The position numbers and the translations under genes were made by a program. The notes under the pieces were generated by a model, which did no database searches, was not told the origin of the DNA, and was given only the letters and a program-made list of their open reading frames with translations. Below are positions 13,828-25,541 of a stretch of DNA of 64,000 nucleotides, in pieces (positions within the stretch are counted from its first letter, which is position 1; every line of letters starts with the position of its first letter). The stretch spans positions 13,904,230 to 13,968,229 of the forward strand of contig NC_045128.1 of assembly GCF_007655135.1 (NCBI RefSeq), written 5' to 3'. The stretch is from Punica granatum (lineage: Eukaryota; Streptophyta; Magnoliopsida; Myrtales; Lythraceae).

Positions 13828-15483
13828 GCAATAGATGTATCATCTAAGATTTGATTTGGTAATCAATAAGGATTAGTTTAGTTTTGAATCTTGTGAATGA
13901 TAAAAATTTATGTTGGAAGAGCTCTACTCCTTTAATGGGCCAATCCGGTTCGAACTGAGTTAGTCTGAATCCATTAAACTTCCGAATACAAGAGCAAGTG
14001 CCGAAAAAAAGATTTGATTTAGTAGCGGTGTCTTTTTTTTCTTTTTAATTTTTTTTTCCGTTGGAGTGGGTTCTCATAATCACTTTTTTGATAATTTTCA
14101 AGTCACAATGTTGGTGAGACATCTGTAAAGCATAATTTAGATTGTTCTTAACAGTTGCAAACGCGATTTAACATGGTGGTGTGAACATTACTTCAGGTTG
14201 CTTTGCATGGACTACACAGTGCATTAATGAGGAGAAACAAACATAAGAAAATACTAGGTTTTCTTGTCCATACGTTACCCGGGGCTTTTTTTTACAACAA
14301 AGATGTTTCTATTGACATAATTCTGATTTAATTTTTTACATATATTTCAAAAATACCCATATAAATTAATTCGAGTAAAATTTCTTTTTAAAAATTTTTA
14401 TTTCTAAATTAAATTAATTTAAATTAAATATAGAAGTAAATATTATTTAAATATTGACATTTTAAACCCTATTTCAAAAAATATTTACCGTTTCAACCCC
14501 ATTCATTGCGTAGTTATTGACCTTTTTAACCCTGTTATCAATAAGCATTTACCTCTCTAATCCTATTTATTACATATGATATAACTTTATATATATATAT
14601 ATATATATAGATGACCGAAAATATACCATGAACTTTCTTTTCTTTTTTTAATCACCATGAAATAAAATCGCTTATACTATTCATTTACGTTACATGCTAG
14701 AATGGCTCTTCAAGGTATCACTGATGTTCAAGGACCGTGCATCATCTAACTGGCTTATTAACAACAACGTTCCTTGTCGCCCTACAACTATCTTAATTCG
14801 GGGTCCTATGAGGCCACCATAGTGGAAAAATATTCAAGCTTGACCACATAACGAAAAGATGTCGGAGACCAGTTGCATCAGCCAAACTTCAATCTCACAG
14901 CCCTTGGTACTCCTTGAAATGCCATAATTAAGCCCGTGAATGTTGTAATTTTGCGATCACCCTCATATTTCCACCCTTTTTTTTTTCTAATATTTGGGTG
15001 AGTACGTATTTCCACCTTTTAATCATGTAGATTTTCCTAAAACGAAATTCAATAATTTCAGCGACCCTAACGACGAAATAAGCGGAAAAGAGAATTGGGA
15101 ACAAGATAGGGAATTGAGGGAGCACTTCGCTCCCACAAGCATGGCTTGGCCAGTGCGAGAGACGCGCTACGGAGTCTCATTCATATGGCTAATGGCTACT
15201 GCAGTCTGTGAATACGTGATAGTCATCAGTCTAAAATATTCAACTAATTTGTGGTTTTAAATTTTAATCAATCAATTAAAATTCTTATTGTTAGTACAAA
15301 GTAATTTTATCCTTAAAAAGTTATGAAATATAATATATATATAAACTTGACTTTCCATAATAAAGAGGGATTCAATAGTAAAAACCTTACTAATTAACAT
15401 ATAAAATATGCTCAAAACAAACTAAATGATAAACAATAATTGTTCAAGTAGTAGTAACATTATATGAGCAAGAATAAAAAATT
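13085..15483. other. Intergenic stretch, no supported gene
   Basis: Nothing coding is recognisable. It contains (AT)n runs near 13799 and 14590. A frame at 14994-15260 has no domain and is probably chance. Near 13185-13255 there is a segment with a GAGATTCAAACCT box of the kind seen in decayed plant retroelements; this is not a tRNA. Confidence 0.5.
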
Positions 15484-15708
15484 GGGTAAATGCATCTAAA
15501 TTCATGAAGTATGCATGAAATTTCAAATCTAATACAAAATCAAAAAGTAGCACCAAAATACATGAACTATTATGTAAGTTCCACATCTATCATTAGTTAG
15601 TTTATTTGACCAAATTGCTGATGTCGCATGCATATTTGGCTAACGGCTCCTATATGGCAATTAACCGTGGTTGATGGTGCCCCGTGGTGATCAAGATTGG
15701 CTGACTAG

Positions 15709-15750
<42 letters not shown>

Positions 15751-16514
15751 CCATTTTGAAAAATTTTAAAAAAATTAAAACGATGGGGTCTCGGTGTTAG
15801 CTACCACCCCCAATTGGTGTCATTGGTGACCACAATTGTCTCGAGCAACCCCAATTAGGGTGGTGGTGATAGCCAGAGTCGAGGACCTACTGGCCAGGAT
15901 CGAAAAATCCCCAAATTTGGGGGTTTTTCGATTATGGCTAATGGGGCCTCGACGTTGGCCGTCCCCCTCCCCCGAATTTGGAGTCTCTGGACACAATGGA
16001 GGTCACCGACAACCCCAATTGGGAGTGGGGTGATGGCTGGGTCGAGGTCCCACTAGTCGAAATAAAAAACCTCAAAAATTTGAAGGTTTTTCAATTTTGG
16101 CAAGTGAGGCCTCGAGGCCGGCCACCATCTGCCCAATTGGGGTTGCTAGAGACAACTTAAGTAACCGACGACCCCAATTGGGAAGGTGTTGGCCAACGGT
16201 GAGGCCCCTACTGCCAGCCCCTGCCCCTTTCTCCATTAGTTTTGTTTTTTTTATAAATTTTTCCTAATGATTTTAAATAAAAAAAATATGTGAAGGTCAC
16301 TTAGCCAATCTCGATTTGCCTTGTGGCATCATTTAGCTCCCACATAAGAGCTGTCAGCCACTTATGTGTGCTATGTCAACAATTTGAACGGGAAAATTAA
16401 CCGACGGTAGATGTGAATTTATCCAATAGTTCATGTATTTTGATTCTACTGTTTGAAGCCAGGGATAGATTTGAAATTTTATGCATATTTGATGATTTTT
16501 GATGCAATTTGCCC
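15484..16514. mobile_element. Long-TIR element, family B copy 1, about 1.03 kb
   Basis: The left end (GGGTAAATGCATCTAAATTC) and the right end (reverse complement of GGGCAAATTGCATC) are inverted copies for about 130 bp, both containing a CATGAACTAT-type block. The interior is G+C-rich with repeated CCCCAATTGGGGT-like boxes and no true coding. A second copy of the family lies at 37965-38938. No 9-bp target duplication is visible, so the MULE assignment rests on structure and on similar elements nearby. Confidence 0.7.
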
Positions 16515-17619
16515 TTTGATAAACTAATCACATTCTCATTTTGCTTATATAATAGCTTCAAATTACATTTTCATTTAATTTATTTGATTAAATATAAATG
16601 GTGGCGAAATCATACTGTGAAGCTATTCATTATTGGCAAAACTGTTATAACATGATTATCCTAAAAGTAGATACCGATGCACCCATTTTGGCACATGAAG
16701 TCATAATGACGGGCATATCTTTCTTTTGCAAAGAAAACGCCTATTATGGACCATTACTTACATGTTAAATTAAAATCCTAAAGTAAGATCAAAATAGACT
16801 TATATCATATAAAAACTTCCGTTGTCGTGTTGCATGAAACATCCATTATTTAGATATTAATAATAGAAGAGAGATACATTGCATTTCATTTCATAACTAA
16901 TGGTGTATGATTACATTACTTAAATAGGCTACGACCTGACATCAAATAAAAATATTGGAATAATTTAATGTCGTAACTTTTACTTTTCCAAGAAACAAAA
17001 TCAAGTTGTTGCTATAATAATGACGTATAAGATTTCTAAGTATTTTACTGTATGTGCATGTTATAGTATCTTAAGAGCTATCGATGACGATTATTTATCA
17101 TTGCGATGGTTTATTTTGCTAGGTAGAAATCTATATTTTTCAAGCCTAACAACAGGTCATTTTTTACTTGCAAAGCCAGTTATGGATTTGTAGGATTCTT
17201 ATAAATTGAGCTATTCACATTATTCTCATCCAATCAATTGAAGTTCTCAAGTTTTAAAAGTGTGAAACTTCTCTCTCTCTAAACCTTTTGCTTTGTAAGG
17301 CATCTTATTCTCACTTCCCCAATCCTCTCTACTTTCTATCAACTTATTGTAATTTTTCATTTTTTTATGCAATTTTCTATGTAATACTTATAACTTATTT
17401 AATTTTATGTGGTTGTATTGAACCCTAAATTACCAACTAGGTTTGATATAGATGTACATTAAAAATGTGGAATATTTGTTCCAATAATGGAGGCTCTGAT
17501 CCCATCCGTTAGAGATCATGAACGTCTTCAAACTTTTTTATTTTTCTGGCACATTTTAATTAGCTATGGATAATTTTTAAAGTTACTTATGATCGTTACA
17601 TTTTTATGGATTACTAACG
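16515..17619. other. Left flank of the large retroelement, no gene
   Basis: A+T-rich sequence with no recognised frame. An ATG at about 17486 opens a short 28-codon frame before a stop and has no support. The final bases 17620-17624 (CATTT) are the left target duplication of the retroelement. Confidence 0.55.
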
Positions 17620-17624
17620 CATTT

Positions 17625-20600
17625 TGTCAGCACCCAATTTTGGTCCACCGGCTCCAGAGAGGCAAAATTGTCATTTTACCACCCGTGAGGAAAGTATTTC
17701 TGATTAATTACTTGAGTATTCACGACTTTTTGGAAATAGTAAATTTTCTTAATTTAACTCCAATTTTATGATTTTTTCAAAAAGAATACCATTTGGGACG
17801 TTTTCGAATTTCGCGTACATCGACGTCAATTTTCAAAATTCGGGACAAAATTCTAGATAGAAAATAAATTCATGGCATAATATCGATCAACAAATTTTTC
17901 TGAGCACGAGGGCGGTCTCGAATTATTTTTCAGACGTTCGATCAAAAAGACATAATTTTCAATTTTGTACGCGCGTCGAATTCGAAAAAAAAAAAAAGAA
18001 TGGTCAAACGGGGTTGACCCTGTTGTCCCTTTTCCTGTTCTTCTTCTTCCTCTATTCTCTTCACGTTTTGCTTTCTCTTTTTTTTTTTTTCTTCTTCTGG
18101 CAGGGACGCGATCCCGTGACCACGGCGCCGATTGAACCCGAGCCTGACCTCCCTCTGCACACGCCAACGTCTTCCTCTACACACGCTAACGGAATCGTGC
18201 ACGCGCTCTCTCTCTCTCTCTCTCTCTCGGCTCTTTTGGAGAAAAACCCGCGGCTCAGGATTTGGAAAACGGACGAACGAAAAATCCCGGAGCTGGCCGA
18301 TTCTCTCAAGGAAAAGAAATCTCCAGCTCACGAACAAAAAGAGGCTCAGCTGGCTTATTCTTGGGGGGGGGACCAAAAAAAAAAAGACTCTCAGCTCAAA
18401 AAAATGCGCTGGAAAACCCGGAACTCGGACCGGGGCGGCGGCCGAAATCCCTCAGCTCATCCACAGACACACACGGCCCGCAGCTCGCCTTTTATTTTTC
18501 GGACTCCGAGCTCATTCCGGTCCGGACGCTCCCAGCTCCAGACCTCTCCCCTCGACCGCAGCTCTCCCGAACCCCCAGCTCACCCACAACCCTCGGCTCC
18601 CACACCGACTCCCCCCTCAGCTCGTCCGGACACCGCCCAGCCCGAAACTCACTCACTTTCCCTCGGCTGGACCTGCGACCATCAGCTCCACGACGCCCTC
18701 AGCTCGGCCGCCAAACCGTCTCCCCTCTCCCTCTGAGTTTCGTGTTCTGCTAACCGGGTCAATTTCTTTTCTTTCGGGTTAAACAGGTGAGTCGCCCAAC
18801 AGCCCAACTAGCGGCCTGGTCCAGCAGCGCCGGTCCAGTCCAGCAGCGGACGGCCCAATCCAGCAATGCCTCAGCCCGCCAGCAGCGGCCCCAGCCCGCG
18901 TCCAGCTCAGTTCGGCCCACTCGGCCCATTCCGGCCCAGTCCACCCCACCGGATCTCGGCCCGTCACAGCCCGGCCCAACTCGTCCAGCATATATTTTTT
19001 TAATTTACAGAATCACCCCTCAACTTCCCGAACTAGGTAAATTCTCGACTTAGTGGCATGATTAGGACTCTATTCCTGAATATTAATGCTTGCTTGATGG
19101 ATATAATGTGAAATGAGTGTTCTTGGGTCGCGTGGGTGATCGAATTTGTCCCGAACTCGATTTTACGAACTTTCCGTTTTGTCACATTTCAGTTCAGAGG
19201 ATGCATTTTATTTTTTTCAGATCAGCCCTGAACTCTAAAGTTATTTTCAATCAAGTCCCGGTCATTTTACTATTTTTCAATCAGTCCTTGGATTTTTCAG
19301 AATTTTTCAAGCATCCGAAGGAACTTTCCAAGTTGTTTCAGTTCAGTCCTGGGGCCATTTTTTCGTTTCCAGATCAGTCCAGATTTTCAAATTCATTTCA
19401 AACAAGTCATGGGACATTTTCAGTAATTTTACATAGTCCCCAATTTTTTCAGAATTTTCAAATCGGTCCCCGGAACTTTATCCGAATTTTCAAATCAGTC
19501 CTTGCTCTTTTAAAATCGTTTAATTCAGTCCCCCTAGACATTTTCTAAAGTATCCGATCCTTTCCTACTTGGATCACCCACTGACAATGTATGTGCCCCA
19601 TTTAAATATTTTATTTTTGTAATTATATGTATACAACGTGACCGTGTCGGAAATTAGAGTTTATCGGGCGGTCAACTAATGGCTATCTCGACGGCTCGAA
19701 ATCCGTAGACTAAAGCGTTTGGCAAATTTTTAATTAACCTAAAATTCTACATACGGGATAATCGGGACGTTAAATTTGGCTAAATTAAATCACTTGATTT
19801 CTTTAATTGGATCGCACGAATTAATTAATAATTTGTAATCGCGTCGACAGTTCAAGAACTGTTAATCATGCCCTTTTCAAAATTCACAATTTCAAAAGCA
19901 CCGAGATACGTACAACGTAATCTTGATTTTCATGCACACACATATTTACCGATTCAAGGGCATGATTACCGGTTCTTGTCCTGTTGTAATCCTAGCGTAG
20001 GTTTGTGTTTAGAGCGGGTTGAAACATGGGAAAACAAATTAATCACAAACTCGGCTTAATCAAATATGGGCAAATAGTCAAGTAGAGGGTTACGTTTTGG
20101 GTTTTAGGTGAAAATACTCTTAATCTGTAAAAGTCATATTGTCACGATATAAAATAATCTAAAAATAACCCACTCATTCGAGACTTGACTATGGACATCA
20201 TGTCTGTCGAGTCCGTTAAATGATGCCGAATGCTACATACCATATCCATCATCCCTTTTGTTTGTTTTAGGGTAGGATTTGTATGCCAAGATACCCCGGA
20301 TAATAATTGATTAACTCACGTAAATTCGGGAATAACAAAATCTCATTGTTCGTTTATTTGTGCTTACTTGTTACATTTTGCACTTATTTGTTATTCGGGT
20401 CGAGCCTGACCATTTAGAATTCGATTCACACTGGGTCCAATGCCCATAACCTTCGATCACGGGTTCAATACCCCCATACACCGAGTGCGTATTTAATTTA
20501 ATTTTTGATCTTTTCCAAAATCATACGGTGAGCATGAGTGAAATACCGGCCGAACGCGAACCGACCGGGATTCAGTCATTGTAATTTATCTTTTATTTGA

Positions 20601-21049
20601 GAAAACAATATAAGGGTTTTATGATGCATATTTATTCATGTAATAATCCCGTTCGGAGAGTGGAAGGTTCAAGTGTCTATTCGAATTTATGGTGTCAAAA
20701 CGGGCGAGTCGAGTGCAACCTTAAATCATGCGGTAAATAAATAAAATGGCAAGCCTAGCAAGCTAGAGTATCTAAAGGGCGTGTGGGATATAGGCCTTCA
20801 CGTAATAGAACCCCCGAATTCGGAATTTTCGGTTCCGTACAGACCATTGCCTTAGCATTTTAGGTGTACCCCATGCCCCTAGACCCGGGTAACTTGCCGG
20901 TCCTCGACTTTCGGGTCGTAAAATGGCAGGTGGCGACTCCTTCTCACGTGTGTCCGTCGCGCGTTCCCGGGAATGTGGACACTCCCAAGCCGCGTTGCAT
21001 TTAGGCGCGCGCATGCGTGCCCCGACGAGACGAAATTCGAGTGCGCACA
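17625..21049 (+). repeat. 5' LTR of the Tat/Ogre-like element
   Basis: 3425 bp, TG...CA. It contains a (CT)n run of 23 bases (18206-18228), a G+C-rich segment studded with CAGCTC (about 18290-18720), and then a segment rich in TCAGTCC-type boxes (19200-19530). The open frames of 140-240 codons here are low-complexity and shift between the two LTRs, so they are not genes. Promoter and polyadenylation functions are expected but no clear TATA box was chosen. Confidence 0.95.
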
Positions 21050-21052
21050 GCT

Positions 21053-21071
21053 TGGCGACTCCACTGGGGAC
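21053..21071 (+). promoter_or_regulatory. Primer binding site of the Tat/Ogre-like element
   Basis: TGGCGACTCCACTGGGGAC begins three bases after the LTR end. It starts with TGG, as required to pair with the CCA end of a tRNA. This is the type of primer site reported for Ogre elements (tRNA-Arg); the tRNA identity is from memory. Confidence 0.8.
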
Positions 21072-21619
21072 ACTTAGAGGGTTCGGGCTCATTCTCGCTT
21101 GCTTTGTTTGCTTGTTTATTTATCGCTTTTAGTAGTTTTTTCGTTTATCTACTTTACGCACTTTTATTTCTCGCACAGGCATTGCATATCATACTAGCTT
21201 CTAAGTACTTATGGGTTGCGTCCCACGATCGATAATAAGAGCATAGGTTAGATAGGGGTTCGAAGTAGGGGTACGACGCGTAGTTCGACTGTCGCTTAGG
21301 CCTTGAAAAGAATTCCGCTCGATTTCAAGGAATTGAAACCCTTGAGTCGGGGGCCCCTATCCCTAGGTAGCACGGTCCTTGTAGTGTCGAAACCATGCAT
21401 ACTGCAGAAGCTCCATGCCATCTTCCAACCCGACTTCAATAACAGTCCATCGAGTCGGCCTGCGCGCCATTTGAGTCATTTTCTGTTTTTGAGAGAGATG
21501 TACGTTGTATACATTAAGCCGTGGGCATTTATTTTCTATACCCGTGCATCATCTAATTTCAAAATTAGGCGTCGTTTGTATTAACTAGTCCTAAATCAGT
21601 TTTCCTTTCATCTTGGTAA

Positions 21620-23111
21620 GAGATAGCGCGCTCGGTCTCCTTTCCACACCTCGACAGGGTCACGCCACCACTCGAGGAAATCAGTCATATATGGGCTTAT
21701 TTGCGCCAAGTCGACCGCGATTACATCAAGACTTTTGTTGGGGATATACCAATGCTAGCCATCCGCCGAGTGAATTGGAACTTCTTGGGAGCAGAGGTGA
21801 CGTTTTGGGACCCAGCCCACGCCGTCTTTAACATCCAAGGTATCGAGCTCACACCTACCATCGAGAAATATCGCACTCTCGTCGGAAGAATTGTAGTCAC
21901 CCGCGGAATTGTGGAACCTAACTTTCACAACACCCGACTTGTTTTGGTATCGCGCCTACTCGGGGTGCATGGGTCTCGGCTACAAGCCGAACTTGCATAT
22001 TCCGGTGGCACAGAGATAGTCACCGCGAAACTCCTCCGTTTTATTGAAATGCAAACGCGCGAGGTTCAAGGGGATCTTTTACAAAAGAATTTATGTCATG
22101 CGATCTTATTCTTAATTTTCGGGACTCTATTATTCCCTCGCTTGGCCGGTCACATTGACGCAGCCTTAGCTAGCGTTGTCCTCCAAGTGGTTGGAGGCCG
22201 CAAGTACGAGGTGGCCTTTTTGGCCGAGACCATACGGTCCCTTGATCGCGTTACGAGAAAGACCGATCGAAGGTTGAGAGGGTCCCCAATCCTTTTGCAA
22301 ATTTGGCTTCAAAGCCATGCAAATCCCTTCGGCCTTGTTCGTCCGGTTATGTTTTTTATACGTCCGGAGTCTATCATTTCGCGGTTACTACCTCTGTTGC
22401 GTGTGGAGGAACGCAAGATCTCTGAGTGGATCAAAATTTTTTCGCGAAATATCACCAAAGGGCTTTAAATGGCACGCCGCGTGGATGCCACCCGGACCCA
22501 TGACCCTTAAATGTCTTGATTTAAACGGAGTACCACTCGTGAGCCATGCGGGGTCCACCACCTATTTTCCGGCGTGAGTAGTGAGGCAGTTAAGTGGCTT
22601 ACAAACGGTTCCCAAAGGTATGGCGCGAACCAAGTTCGAACACGCTTGGCGGGAGGACCAGACGTCCATAGATCGCCTAAGTGAAATCGAACGGGTTATG
22701 ACTGCATGGCAGACTACGGTCATCGAGCATCCTTACTTCCTCGAGCACCCGACCCAAGATGAACGGGACTTTCAACCCACGGAGGAATATATCCTCCGCT
22801 TTTATCGATGGGGTCCATCAGAGAATGATGATTTCACAGACTCTCCTCCGGTCGAGAGTAGCACATCATCCGGGGCACCGGTACCGGACATGGCCATCCA
22901 AGCCGAGCTCGCCAATCTCAGGGCTGAAAGGGACCGCCTCCGTCGGGAGGTCGCCGAGAAAAATGAGCAGCTTGGCGATCAGCACCAACTACAGAAGGAG
23001 TTTGCCCAGGCCCGCGCCCAACTACAGAGGCGTGATCAGGAGTTGGCACAAGCGAACGCTGCCTTGGAGAGGTCCAGGAAGAGGGCTCGTGGAGGTCCAC
23101 GCACATCCTAG
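21620..23111 (+). pseudogene. Ogre/Tat ORF1-type protein (DUF7745-like), two lesions
   Basis: About 495 codons of protein-like sequence. The first part has the pattern of plant ORF1/DUF7745 proteins: VDRDYIKTFVGDIPML, then FWDPAHAVF (about 21803), then ELTPTIEKYRTLV. The tail (about 22880-23090) is a charged coiled coil rich in ERDRLRREV-type heptads, ending in an Arg-rich stretch. Two lesions break it. One is a frame change at a run of six T (22437-22442). The other is an in-frame TGA at 22575-22577, probably a CGA to TGA transition. No upstream ATG in frame is seen; a TAA lies just before 21620. In Ogre elements ORF1 lies between the 5' LTR and gag and its role is not established. Confidence 0.8.
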
Positions 23112-23919
23112 GATAGATACCTCTACCAGGCCCTCACCTGGAACCGGTGCTTTCCATGGCGACGGTCGCTTGCACCTCCGGCATGTTGGAAAATCGACTT
23201 AGGACTTCAATTTCAAAACTTGCATTGTACTTTGAACTTATCAAGTCAATGTGAATGACAACATTAGCTTTTGGAAAACTCACGCATCGCATGTATCCTA
23301 CTCATTTACTGTTTTGCATAACAACTAACATCTCACCATACAAGTGAGTGAAGACCTCATTCGCAGGTAGACTAACTGCGACCTTCACTCTCCCTCCATG
23401 GCAAGGCGAGCCGTGGCTCGAGGACTGATGCACCTTCCTTGGCAAAGCTAGCTTCTCTCTAACTCCACGCAACCAAGCGTCATCGCGTGATCGCACACAT
23501 CTCTTCGCACAACTGAGCACATCCATCAGCACAACCGAGTGCATCTTTCCGCGTCGTGCGAGCATGTCTCCACCTTACCCATGCACACACCCCCGGCACG
23601 CTCGCATGACGCCTACCCGGCTAGTTCGCTTCCCTACACTCTTGCATTGAAATCCCGAACAGTTTATGCTCTTTCATTGTTTTCTTTTCCCATTGCAGGA
23701 AATTCTCAACAAGAAGACAGCTTGAATACTGAGCGACCACAATTGAGACAACAAACGTCTCTCATCCAGCTCCTTGGGATTTCAACACTAAGTCCCCATC
23801 CTTGCTCCACAAAGCAAGACCGCAAGAAAAATCAGAGTCACCGCTTGGCATTGCCATGCACTGTTCCTCAGTATTGACCTTTGTTTTTGCATCTCTTGCA
23901 CTTTCTTATCGAGCACGCA
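23112..23919 (+). other. Interior of the retroelement after ORF1, non-coding
   Basis: Where gag would be expected in an autonomous element, only short unrelated frames are present (for example 23539-23877). No zinc knuckle (CX2CX4HX4C) or capsid-like sequence is seen. Confidence 0.6.
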
Positions 23920-25541
23920 TTTACTGCATTGGGCTCCGGCCCCACATCGCGCTCTGGCCCTGCATCGGGCTCCGACCCCGCATATACTGCATCGGGTTTC
24001 GGTCCAGCATCGGGCTCTGGCCCCGCATTTACTGCATCGGGCTTCGGGCCCGCTTTTGGGTTTTGGCCCTACATCGGGCTTCGGCCTCTCATCGGGTTTC
24101 TGCCCCACTTTTGAGTTTCGGCCCCGCATCTGGCTTTGGCCCCCTCATTTACTGCATCAGGCTTCGGGCCCGCTTTTGGGTTTTGGCCCCGCATCGGGCT
24201 TCGGCCCCACTTTTGAGCTTCGGCCCCGTATCGGGCCTCAGTCCTGCATTTACTGCCTTCGGGCCCTGGCCCAGCATTTACTGCTTTTGGGCACCAGCCC
24301 AGCATTTATTACATTCAAGTTTTGACACCTCACATTTACTGCTTTCAGGCTCATCTGAATTCCAAAATCGACTTGGATTCAAATTCATCCAAGCGATACT
24401 CCGAGGAGCAAGTCTAATCCTTTCGCTGCAAAGACTGGAAGTGACAGCTCCACAAGCAGAGCATGACCCAACTCTTGATTGCAGGAGATACCAGCACGAT
24501 CATGCCTCCGATCAAAGAATGGATCTCATCTACATCTGTTGTGGTCGCCGATTGAATACGGGGGGCAACATGCGCAGTCTTCTTTAAACTCTCTTTTGCT
24601 TTAATTTAAATGCATTCTCACAAATGGGCTCTCGACAGAACAAATCCTTCGATGGAGCATTAGGACAGTTTTTGCAACGCCCTATTAGTTCTGTTGGACC
24701 TGTTCGACTCGCTTGTCCTCATTTACTGCATCTGACTTCGGCCCCACATCGGGCTCTGGCCCTGCATCGGGCTCCGACCCCGCATATACTGCATCGGGTT
24801 TCGGTCCAGCATCGGGCTCTGGCCCCGCATTTACTGCATCGGGCTTCGGGCCCGCTTTTGGGTTTTGGCCCTGCATCGGGCTTCGGCCTCTCATCGGGTT
24901 TTTGCCCCACTTTTGAGTTTCGGCCCCGCATCTGGCTCCGGCCCCCTCATTTACTGCATCAGGCTTCGGGCCCGCTTTTGGGTTTTGGCCCCGCATCGGG
25001 CTTCGGCCCCTCATCGGGATTCGGCCCCACTTTTGAGCTTCGGCCCCGTATCGGGCCTCAGTCCTGCATTTACTGCCTTCGGGCCCTGGCCCAGCATTTA
25101 CTGCTTTTGGGCACCAGCCCAGCATTTATTACATTCAAGTTTTGACACCTCACATTTACTGCTTTCAGGCTCATCTGAATTCCAAAATCGACTTGGATTC
25201 AAATTCATCCAAGCGATACTCCGAGGAGCAAGTCTAATCCTTTCGCTGCAAAGACTGGAAGTGACAGCTCCACAAGCAGAGCATGACCCAACTCTTGATC
25301 GCAGGAGATACCAGCACGATCATGCCTCCGATCAAAGAATGGATCTCATCCACATCTGTTGTGGTCGTCGATTGAATACGGGGGGCAACATGCGCAGTCT
25401 TCTTTAAACTCTCTTTTGCTTTAATTTAAATGCATTCTCACAAATGGGCTCTCGACAGAACAAATCCTTCGATGGAGCATTAGGACAGTTTTTGCAACGC
25501 CCTATTAGTTCTGTTGGACCTGTTCGACTCGCTTGTCCTCA
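23920..25541 (+). repeat. About 0.81-kb direct duplication with an internal 18-bp motif array
   Basis: Module 1 runs about 23920-24719 and module 2 about 24720-25541, nearly identical. The first half of each is built from an 18-bp-type unit (core GCATCGGGCTTCGGCCCC, with ATTTACTGC spacers). Module 2 has one extra unit near 25000, so the offset grows from 802 to 820 bp. The second half is unique sequence ending in TTCGACTCGCTTGTCCTCAT. The frames of 146-261 codons across it come from the repeat and are open on both strands; they are not considered genes. Confidence 0.92.

Noticed and set aside
17942..18782. Overlapping frames of 140-240 codons in the left LTR (and up to 333 codons at 29624-30625 in the right LTR)
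   Set aside because: They are Ser/Pro/Arg-rich low-complexity translations, open in several frames and on both strands. They are driven by CT and CAGCTC repeats and not kept in frame between the two LTRs.
20450..20480. tRNA T-loop-like box GGGTTCAATACCC
   Set aside because: No acceptor stem, anticodon arm or D-arm pairs around it; both LTRs carry it as ordinary sequence.
23788..25407. Gly/Pro-rich frames of 146-261 codons
   Set aside because: They arise from an 18-bp repeat whose period is a multiple of three, so both strands stay open. No start context or domain was found.
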